Shown piece after piece: positions 16,853 to 23,411 of a stretch of 28,753 bases of DNA (position 1 is the first letter of the stretch; each line of letters begins with the position of its first letter). The position numbers were made by a program, and so were the translations under genes. Location of the stretch: positions 1-28,753 of the forward strand of contig RGOY01000001.1 of the NCBI GenBank assembly GCA_010028225.1. The letters are read 5' to 3'. Source of the stretch: Actinomycetota bacterium. GTDB taxonomy: Bacteria > Actinomycetota > Actinomycetes > Nanopelagicales > Nanopelagicaceae. Below the pieces are notes generated by a model. The model had not been told where the DNA came from. It saw only the letters and a list, made by a program, of their open reading frames with translations, and did no database searches.

Positions 16853-17427
16853 TATGCGTCCTTCTCGCCACGGACCTCTTCGATGAGTGCAGATAATCCC
16901 GTGAAGGTCACTTCACCGCCGATGCGAGCAGCAATCCTTCCTTTGCTGTCAATGACAAGAGTCGTTGGTATCGCACTGGCAATCAATGAATCATTGAACT
17001 CAAGGAGGATCGCATCATCGCGAAGGCTGGGGAAAGTGATGTTAAATCGCTCGACGAAACTCTGTGCTGCTGTGAGATTGTCGCGAGTCAATATGCCTAA
17101 GAACTGAACATCTGGGAATTTCTCACTGAGGGCCTGCAGGGTTGGTGCCTCAGCTCGACATGGCGAGCACCACGATGCCCACACATTGATGACTAGGACT
17201 TGTCCGCGTTTACTCTGGAAGAAATTTCCATCGATCAGTTCACCAGATATTGCAGGAGCAATCACTCTCGAACCTGGGCTTACTTTAGTGACGGCGCCAT
17301 TTCCCTCGATATAGGAGAGTTGACCGGATGATTCTGACGCAGAGTCGTCATCGGTTGATGAGAAGAGAAGTAATGAAGCGACGACCACAAGGCTTGAGAT
17401 CCAGAGTAATCTCTTGGTGCCAAACAT
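16852..17427 (-). CDS. resA: Thioredoxin-like protein of cytochrome c maturation (ResA/TlpA type)
   Basis: Membrane-anchored thiol-disulfide oxidoreductase that reduces the CxxCH cysteines of apocytochrome c. It has 191 residues. An N-terminal signal anchor lies at about 6-23, then a Ser/Asp-rich linker, then a thioredoxin fold with active site WASWCSPC (Cys87, Cys90). A cis-proline loop AIPTTLVID follows at about 153-161. The N-terminal region has no lipobox cysteine, so it is a membrane anchor rather than a lipoprotein. It lies 3 bases after the phosphatase stop and overlaps ccdA by one base. Substrate specificity is inferred from the operon. Confidence 0.93.
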   Translation of the reverse strand: MFGTKRLLWISSLVVVASLLLFSSTDDDSASESSGQLSYIEGNGAVTKVSPGSRVIAPAISGELIDGNFFQSKRGQVLVINVWASWCSPCRAEAPTLQALSEKFPDVQFLGILTRDNLTAAQSFVERFNITFPSLRDDAILLEFNDSLIASAIPTTLVIDSKGRIAARIGGEVTFTGLSALIEEVRGEKDA

Positions 17428-17430
17428 CTT

Positions 17431-18081
17431 CTACCGCTTCTTATTCTTTTTATGCTTGTTTTTCAGAGGAAGCAGATGTTTGACCGGCTCTTGGTATGAA
17501 GTTCCCGAGATCATCCCAGCATCATCGAAATGTATCGTTGTAATCGAACAGAGTGAGCATTCGCGCTTTCTCGGATCGTGAATCATCATTCTTCCCTCAA
17601 TCGCACTTCGCACTATCCAAATTGGAAGCTGATGCGAAACGCACAATGCCTCCGTCTTTCCTTTGGACTGGGCTGCATCCCGAGCTGCGAATATCGCCTG
17701 GAACATACGATTGACCTGCTCGATATAAGGCTCACCCCACGATGGTCGCCACGGGTTGTAGAGATATCGCCATGATTTCGGATGACGTAGGACGCCATCT
17801 CCAACTCCGAATGGTTTGCCCTCGAAAATGTTTGCTGCCTCAATCAAGCGTTCATCGGTGGTTATCTCGATGCCGTGTAGTTGCGCGATTGGGCTAGCAG
17901 TCTCTTGTGCTCGCTGGAGTGGAGAGACATGTAGCGCGCCAAGATCGAGGGATTCGCTCCATTTTGCAACACCTTCGGCCATCTCCTTGCCAAGGAGCGA
18001 GAGTGACCACCCAGGTTGTCTGCCATAAAGGATGTTGTCGGGATTCTCCACTTGGCCATGACGTAGGAGATGCACGCGCAT
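17431..18081 (-). CDS. Histidine phosphatase superfamily protein (phosphoglycerate mutase-like)
   Basis: Branch-1 histidine phosphatase fold. From the ATG at 18081 the protein has 216 residues and begins MRVHLLRHGQVENP, with the catalytic RHG at 7-9 (His8 is phosphorylated in the family). SPLQRAQETASPI carries the phosphate-binding arginine, LIEAANIFEG the conserved Glu, and CVSHQLPIW the second histidine. The last 12 residues are very basic (KNKHKKNKKR). An in-frame ATG at 18093 is possible, but TATGCT lies 7 nt before the ATG at 18081, which argues for that start. Members of this family vary in substrate, so a glycolytic role should not be assumed. It leads the cytochrome c operon, 3 bases before resA. 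Confidence 0.88.
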   Translation of the reverse strand: MRVHLLRHGQVENPDNILYGRQPGWSLSLLGKEMAEGVAKWSESLDLGALHVSPLQRAQETASPIAQLHGIEITTDERLIEAANIFEGKPFGVGDGVLRHPKSWRYLYNPWRPSWGEPYIEQVNRMFQAIFAARDAAQSKGKTEALCVSHQLPIWIVRSAIEGRMMIHDPRKRECSLCSITTIHFDDAGMISGTSYQEPVKHLLPLKNKHKKNKKR

Positions 18082-18088
18082 ATGGCAA

Positions 18089-18094
18089 AGCATA
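18089..18094 (-). promoter_or_regulatory. Candidate leaderless -10 box of the cytochrome c maturation operon
   Basis: TATGCT on the minus strand, 7 nt before the ATG at 18081. It overlaps the alternative ATG at 18093, which would then lie upstream of transcription. No Shine-Dalgarno precedes either ATG. Confidence 0.45.
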
Positions 18095-18147
18095 AGCGAG
18101 TGAGTTGAGCGAGACTGCCCCGTAAATTCGAAGGGGGAATTCGCAGG

Positions 18148-18153
18148 TAATGT
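18148..18153 (+). promoter_or_regulatory. Candidate -10 box for the helicase-associated gene
   Basis: TAATGT lies 9 nt before the ATG at 18163, in the 81-base gap between divergent genes. A direct repeat AATTCG (18126 and 18139 regions) lies just upstream. The box is weakly supported. Confidence 0.3.
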
Positions 18154-18162
18154 AGGCCAGTT

Positions 18163-20290
18163 ATGCCAACGAAGCGCGTAAAAAAGAATGAGACTGAGGG
18201 AACGCCGAGAATCCCTGCGAGTGCTGCATCACTTGCCGATGAACTCCGTTCACGAAGCGATCAAGAAATCGCAGAACTCTTTGCGCTTCGTCCTGATCTC
18301 ACTTCTCCCGTGCCAAATGATTTCTCTAGTCTCTCCGCACGTGCAAGTTCCACTCCAAGTCTTATCAGAGCACTTGACTCGCTCAATCTCTTCCAACTCC
18401 AGATTGCTGAAGCAATCTCAGCCCTTGATGAATCACTTACCAGGGAGAAGTTAGTTGCTGCAACCGATCCGCTTGCACTTGAGGTGCTGGATCGGCTTTG
18501 GGCTAGAGCACTCGTCTACTTCGATCGCGAATACATCCGGATGCCAAGAGCTCTTCGAGAATTGATCGGTGCAAAGCCGGCCGGTCTCGGTCCAGTATCG
18601 CTTGCACCTATCGACGTGAAAAGAATCGATGCATTATTGGCGAGCGCACCGAAGATGTCAGCAGAGTTCATGGCAAGAATGACATGGGGCCCAGCAAAAG
18701 GGGCGATTGGCGATCGCAAGAAGACTGGTGCTGCAATCGACTGGCTTCATTGCTGGGGATTTAATTGAAAGTGAAGAGATCGACCAAGCCGCTATTGCAT
18801 CAGTAAGCAATATCCTCCGCTGGGTCTGCGAGCTCATGGATTTTTGGTCAGAAGAGACACCTACGCTCCTTCGTACCGGCGGACTTGGTGTTCGAGATCT
18901 TCGAAAAGCAGCAGAGCATCTTGGTGTTGATGAGAATTGCACCGCCTTCGTCGCTGAACTCTGCTACCTGCAGGGACTTCTCGCTATCGAAGGTGATGGG
19001 CGAGTGCTCCCAGCTACTGGTTTTGACCTCTTCCAGAGCGCAACCGGCGAACATCAATGGCGAGACTTAGCCTCAATCTGGCTCGAATCTTCTCGCGTCA
19101 TTGGCTTGATCCGAATCGAAGAATCAAAAGGGATCGCGCCACTTGGAAACGAATTGGATCGAGTCTGGGCTCCACGAGTTCGAAAGACAATTCTCGAACT
19201 TATGAAGGGCGAAGAACGAATAGCGCCCTCACTCACCTCGCTTCAACAACGACTCGATTGGACGCTTCCATCGAGGAAGGATTCCCCACTTGCGAAAGAA
19301 TTCCCTCGATGGGTGATGGATGAAGCAGAGTGGCTTGGCATCACGGGGCGTGGCGCAATCTCATCTTTTGGTCGTGCGCTTCTAGATGGTGAAAAAACTC
19401 TTGGAATCAGTTCCGCCTTGCCACCAACTGTCGATCACATCTTGATTCAAGGAGATAACACAGCAATAGCACCGGGGCCATTGACGATAGAACTTGCTCG
19501 AAAACTTTCAACCTTTGCCGATATCGAAAGCCGTGGAAATGCAACGGTTTATCGATTTACTGAGGCGTCGATTCGTAGAGGACTAGATCATGGACACACT
19601 GGTGATGAGATCAAGGGCTTTCTTCGAAGTACTTCAAAGACCCCAGTTCCACAGCCGTTGGAATATCTCATCTCAGATGTGGCCAGACGCCATGGACAAC
19701 TTCGTGTCGGTTATGCCAATACTTATATCCGTTGTGAAGATGAAGCATCAATCGCTGCAATTCTCAAAGATAAACGTCTAGAGAGCTTGCGGCTAAGACA
19801 GATTGCGCCAACTGTTCTTATCAGCGAATCCGAGAGTGGCGACTCACTTGAAGAACTACGAAGCTCAGGCTATCTCCCATCAATGGAGAGCCAATCAGGT
19901 GATGTCATCTCACTTCCAAAACAACTTCGAGCGCAGAGCAAGGCAAGGCTTCCTCGCGTGATTTCTGAGACGAGTGAACCAACTCCCACTGTGATCGCGG
20001 CTGCTGTGAAAGTCCTTCGCGCCGGAGATCGCGCTCACTCATTTACCGCCTCCAGGGCAGAGATTCCTCGCACTTCTGCGAATGAGACTCTCGCAATCCT
20101 ACGAAAATCGATCGAGAGTGAATCGACTATCACAATCGGTTATGCCGATACCAATGGTGGCGTAACACAACGAATCGTTGACCCAGTCTCTATCGCAATG
20201 GGTAATCTCATTGCACGCGATCATGGAAATGATGAAGTGATCACCTTCAAGATTGCCAGAATCACGGGCGTTGCCTTCATCGATGGATGA
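18163..20290 (+). pseudogene. Helicase-associated (XPB N-terminal-like) protein, interrupted by one frameshift
   Basis: Large actinobacterial protein of the helicase C-terminal/XPB-associated type that accompanies XPB helicases; its exact role is unknown to me. Two frames cover it. Frame one runs from the ATG at 18163 and reads as family sequence up to GAAIDWL near 18747, then stops at 18768. Frame two continues with IAGDLIESEEID from 18749 and runs to the TGA at 20290. Skipping the single base at 18748 joins them as AIDWL-IAGDLIE, giving about 708 residues. That join aligns without gaps to the WLLARGLL-type sequence I recall from relatives. Later blocks are LRTGGLGVRDLRKAAEHLG (about 230) and VDHILIQGDNTAIAPGP (about 425), both typical. 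The C-terminal half has ITIGYADTNGG. Both halves look under selection, so error, recent mutation and +1 frameshifting all remain open. Confidence 0.82.
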
Positions 20291-20305
20291 GGTAAGCGCA
20301 AGAAA

Positions 20306-21445
20306 GTGGTGCTATGGGATGATGTGCATATGAAGAACTGGGCTGATGAGAAAGTCGCAGGGCTCTCGCAAAGCGAGGCGCTCGCACTCGTAGAACGAAT
20401 CGCCCGAATTGAATCGCCTACTGAAGACATTGATGGCTGCAACGCTGTCATCGCCGAGGCAAATGAAATTATTGCCGAACTACTCGGAAAACCAGGCGAG
20501 ATAAAAACAATCAAAGGTCATCCGACTCTTTCCTGGCAGCAAGGGAAACCACGAATTCTCTTGCTCTGTCACTTGGACACTGTCTGGCCAAAAGGATCCT
20601 TTCAACCACTCTGGTCAGTTGAAGGGGATGTGGTTCGCGCTCCTGGCATCTACGACATGAAGGCAGGATTCATTCAGGCAGTGATGGCAACTGCCGCGCT
20701 TGAGTCCCGAGAGGGAATACACATTCTTGCGACGACCGATGAAGAGAGTGGAAGTGCTGCCTCTCGAGAACTAATCGAGGCGAGCGCCAAAGAATGTGAA
20801 TATGTATTGGTCTTCGAATCTGCAATCAATGGAAAGGTGAAGACTGCTCGAAAAGGAACTTCGATGTATCACCTACACGTTGCAGGTCGCGCTTCGCATG
20901 CAGGACTTGAACCCGAGAAGGGCATCAATGCAATGGTGGCGCTGGCTTCACTCGTTGAGAAGATTCCGACTTTCGCTCGCAGTGAAGTTGGCACCTCTGT
21001 AGTTCCCACAACCTTTCATGCTGGAACGACGCTTAACACGGTTCCGGCAGAAGCTGAGTTGGCGATTGATGTACGTGCATTCTCACGCGAAGAACAAGTG
21101 AGGGTAGATACCGCCATAAAATCCTTGGCAGGAACTCTTCCTTCTGGTGCGGTCGTGACTGTGAAGGGCGAGATTAATCGCCCAGCGCTCGATCCCAAGA
21201 TGAGCAAAGAACTTTTTGCCGTTGCAACTGAGGCGGCGAAAGCAATAGGAATGGAAAAGCTCGAGGATGCAGCGGTCGGTGGCGCCAGTGACGGCAATTT
21301 CACAGCAGCGCTTGGAGTTCCGACTTTGGATGGCCTGGGAGCGGTCGGTGATGGAGCGCATGCAGCACATGAGCACATCAGCGCTACCGCTTTGATTGAA
21401 CGCTCAGCTTTGGTCGCCGAGATGTTAAGGCGCCTTTCCAAGTAG
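20306..21445 (+). CDS. M20-family zinc metallopeptidase (carboxypeptidase G2/ArgE-like)
   Basis: Co-catalytic di-zinc peptidase or deacylase. It has 379 residues from the GTG at 20306. Metal ligands and catalytic residues are visible: His89 and Asp91 in CHLDTVWPKG, bridging Asp117 in GIYDMKAG, catalytic Glu146 and ligand Glu147 in TTDEESGS, Glu171 in FESAING, and the final histidine at about 352-357 in GDGAHAAHEH. The dimerisation domain (about 180-290) has HLHVAGRASHAG and GTTLNTVPAEAEL. An ATG at 20330 (residue 9) is a credible alternative start, and neither start has a strong ribosome binding site. Substrate is not predictable beyond N-acyl or peptide hydrolysis. It sits between the helicase-associated gene and the XPB helicase. 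Confidence 0.9.
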   Translation: MVLWDDVHMKNWADEKVAGLSQSEALALVERIARIESPTEDIDGCNAVIAEANEIIAELLGKPGEIKTIKGHPTLSWQQGKPRILLLCHLDTVWPKGSFQPLWSVEGDVVRAPGIYDMKAGFIQAVMATAALESREGIHILATTDEESGSAASRELIEASAKECEYVLVFESAINGKVKTARKGTSMYHLHVAGRASHAGLEPEKGINAMVALASLVEKIPTFARSEVGTSVVPTTFHAGTTLNTVPAEAELAIDVRAFSREEQVRVDTAIKSLAGTLPSGAVVTVKGEINRPALDPKMSKELFAVATEAAKAIGMEKLEDAAVGGASDGNFTAALGVPTLDGLGAVGDGAHAAHEHISATALIERSALVAEMLRRLSK

Positions 21446-21448
21446 ACT
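21443..21448 (+). promoter_or_regulatory. Candidate leaderless -10 box for the XPB helicase
   Basis: TAGACT overlapping the M20 stop codon (TAG), 7 nt before the ATG at 21456. No Shine-Dalgarno is seen between them. The gene could also be read through from upstream. Confidence 0.45.
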
Positions 21449-21455
21449 CGCGAGA

Positions 21456-23105
21456 ATGTCCAATGGCCCGCTCATAGTTCAGAGCGATAAGACGCTTCTG
21501 CTCGATATCGATCATGCATCGTCAGATGATTGCCGTAAGGCGATTGCACCATTCGCAGAGCTAGAAAAATCTCCTGAACATATCCATACCTATCGACTCA
21601 CCTCTCTTGGTCTTTGGAATGCAAGAGCTGCTGGACATGATGCAGAGGGCGTCATCGATACCTTGCTCAAGTATTCGAGATACTCGGTCCCGCACTCACT
21701 CTTGATTGATATTGCCGAGACGATGGGGCGGTACGGACGCCTTCGACTCGAGTCGGATCCAGTTCACGGCCTGGTCTTGATAACAACAGATAGCGCAGTG
21801 CTCACCGAAGTCGCGCGTGCGAAGAAGGTCGCCCCGATGCTCGGAATGAGAATCGATAACGAAACTTTCGCAGTTCATCCATCACAACGCGGACATCTCA
21901 AACAGGCCCTGCTCAAACTTGGTTGGCCCGCAGAGGACTTTGCCGGTTATGTCGACGGTCAGAGCCATGAAATTGAACTTCGCCAAGAAGGCTGGTCACT
22001 TCGCGACTATCAACGGTTAGCAGCTGAAGGTTTCTGGCATGGTGGCTCGGGTGTGGTCGTCCTACCTTGCGGTGCTGGAAAGACGATCGTGGGAGCGGCT
22101 GCGATGGCCCATGCGAAAGCAACAACATTGATCTTGGTAACTAATACTGTTGCCGCTCGTCAATGGCGAGATGAGTTGATTGCTCGAACGTCGCTCACGG
22201 AAGAAGAGATAGGTGAATACTCCGGAGCAAAGAAGGAGATCCGCCCGGTCACAATCGCCACCTATCAAGTGATGACAACGCGAAAGAAGGGCGTTTACGC
22301 GCACCTTGATCTCTTTGATGCGCATGACTGGGGCTTAATCATCTACGACGAAGTTCATCTTCTCCCCGCACCAATCTTCAGATTCACTGCAGATATCCAA
22401 TCGAGAAGGCGCCTTGGTCTCACGGCGACTTTAGTGCGCGAGGATGGAATGGAAGGTGAAGTCTTTTCGCTGATTGGCCCAAAGAGATTCGATGTGCCTT
22501 GGAAAGAGATTGAGTCACAGGGTTATATCGCACCTGCCGATTGCGTTGAAGTTCGCGTGACACTGACTGATCATGAGCGTCTGAGTTATGCAACAGCAGA
22601 GCAAGAGGAGCGATATCGAGTCTGTTCCACCACAATGACGAAGAAGAATGTCGCAAAAGCGCTAGCCGAGCATCATAAGAACGATCGAGTCTTAGTTATC
22701 GGGCAATATATCGATCAGATTGATGAAATCGCAGCCGAACTTGGAGCTCCTGTAATCAAAGGTGATACGCCGATCAAAGAGCGTGAGCGGCTATATGGAG
22801 AATTTCGAAATGGGACGATCAAACTATTGGTCGTCTCGAAAGTAGCGAACTTCTCAATTGATTTACCTGAAGCATCGATTGCGATTCAGATTTCGGGAAC
22901 CTTCGGATCGAGGCAAGAAGAGGCTCAGCGACTTGGTCGAGTTCTGCGACCAAAATCAGATGGTCGCGGCGCTCGCTTCTATTCCTTAGTAGCTAGGGAC
23001 ACGCTCGATCAAGATTACGCACAGAATCGACAAAGATTCCTTGCAGAACAAGGGTATGCCTACCGAATCATCGATGCAGACGATGTATTCACTGGCAAGA
23101 TCTAA
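21456..23105 (+). CDS. XPB-like DNA repair helicase (superfamily 2, DEVH box)
   Basis: ATP-dependent 3'-to-5' DNA helicase related to eukaryotic and archaeal XPB/Rad25 and found in many actinobacteria. It has 549 residues. An N-terminal XPB-type domain (about 1-175) starts with PLIVQSDKTLLLDIDH. Walker A PCGAGKT is at 204-210, motif Ia TNTVAARQW at 229-237 and the DEVH box at 298-301. LTATLVRED holds motif III and the RED motif (328-330) characteristic of XPB. Motif VI QRLGRVLRP is near 486. A thumb-like region LSYATAEQEERY follows the RED motif. It ends two bases before the stop of the convergent glutaredoxin-like gene. Biological role in bacteria is poorly defined; repair is inferred from the family. 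Confidence 0.95.
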   Translation: MSNGPLIVQSDKTLLLDIDHASSDDCRKAIAPFAELEKSPEHIHTYRLTSLGLWNARAAGHDAEGVIDTLLKYSRYSVPHSLLIDIAETMGRYGRLRLESDPVHGLVLITTDSAVLTEVARAKKVAPMLGMRIDNETFAVHPSQRGHLKQALLKLGWPAEDFAGYVDGQSHEIELRQEGWSLRDYQRLAAEGFWHGGSGVVVLPCGAGKTIVGAAAMAHAKATTLILVTNTVAARQWRDELIARTSLTEEEIGEYSGAKKEIRPVTIATYQVMTTRKKGVYAHLDLFDAHDWGLIIYDEVHLLPAPIFRFTADIQSRRRLGLTATLVREDGMEGEVFSLIGPKRFDVPWKEIESQGYIAPADCVEVRVTLTDHERLSYATAEQEERYRVCSTTMTKKNVAKALAEHHKNDRVLVIGQYIDQIDEIAAELGAPVIKGDTPIKERERLYGEFRNGTIKLLVVSKVANFSIDLPEASIAIQISGTFGSRQEEAQRLGRVLRPKSDGRGARFYSLVARDTLDQDYAQNRQRFLAEQGYAYRIIDADDVFTGKI

Positions 23106-23107
23106 GT

Positions 23108-23344
23108 TCAAGCGAGAATTGCTCTTTTGAATCTCTCTCGCTCTACACGGCCATAGCCATGCATCTTCCCGTCGATGAGAATCACAGGGACCATCAATCC
23201 ATACTCTTCTTCAAGTTTTGAATCTCCATCAATCAGAGCCTCTTCGAGATTGAATTGAATCTCGCTCCTGATTGATTCCAACTCAGCGCGAGCGGATTCA
23301 CAGAGATGGCATCCGCGCCTTGAATAAATAATGACTTGCTTCAC
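23108..23344 (-). CDS. Glutaredoxin-like protein
   Basis: Small thiol-disulfide oxidoreductase of the glutaredoxin-like family (PF05768 type). It has 78 residues from the GTG at 23344, beginning VKQVIIYSRRGCHLCE. The redox pair is CHLC (residues 12 and 15) after the first beta strand. VPVILIDGK carries the cis-proline before the third strand, and the helical end is ERFKRAIL. The open frame extends to a TTG at 23377, but those 11 residues have no family match and overlap a -10-like box; AGAAGG precedes the GTG. Partner proteins are unknown. It diverges from the secreted protein gene and converges on the helicase. Confidence 0.88.
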   Translation of the reverse strand: MKQVIIYSRRGCHLCESARAELESIRSEIQFNLEEALIDGDSKLEEEYGLMVPVILIDGKMHGYGRVERERFKRAILA

Positions 23345-23376
23345 AAATATCTTTCTACCTTCTAAGGAGTTTCCCA

Positions 23377-23382
23377 ATTTTA
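23377..23382 (-). promoter_or_regulatory. Candidate -10 box for the glutaredoxin-like gene
   Basis: TAAAAT on the minus strand, 32 nt before the GTG at 23344. Transcription from about 23370 would give a short leader containing an AGAAGG ribosome binding site. This contrasts with the leaderless arrangement of the divergent gene. Confidence 0.4.
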
Positions 23383-23399
23383 TCTACCTGTGTGAAGGC

Positions 23400-23405
23400 T
23401 ACTCT
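23400..23405 (+). promoter_or_regulatory. Candidate leaderless -10 box for the secreted metallopeptidase-like gene
   Basis: TACTCT followed by exactly 6 nt and the ATG at 23412, the spacing expected if transcription begins at the start codon. It supports choosing this ATG over the open upstream extension. Confidence 0.5.
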
Positions 23406-23411
23406 TTCCCT

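Noticed and set aside
18749..18768. Short helicase-associated protein ending at 18768 as a separate gene
   Set aside because: The 3' frame lacks a proper start, begins inside family sequence, and joins the first frame cleanly.
21016..21441. 141-codon open frame on the minus strand, rich in Ala and Ser
   Set aside because: It is a mirror of the M20 peptidase coding sequence, whose metal ligands are intact on the plus strand.
23345..23377. TTG start for the glutaredoxin-like protein
   Set aside because: The extra 11 residues have no family match and the GTG at 23344 has a ribosome binding site at suitable distance.
23331..23411. 27-codon N-terminal extension of the secreted metallopeptidase-like protein
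   Set aside because: It overlaps the divergent glutaredoxin-like gene and its leader and puts the signal peptide in the middle of the chain. The ATG at 23412 has a well-placed -10 box and a proper signal sequence.
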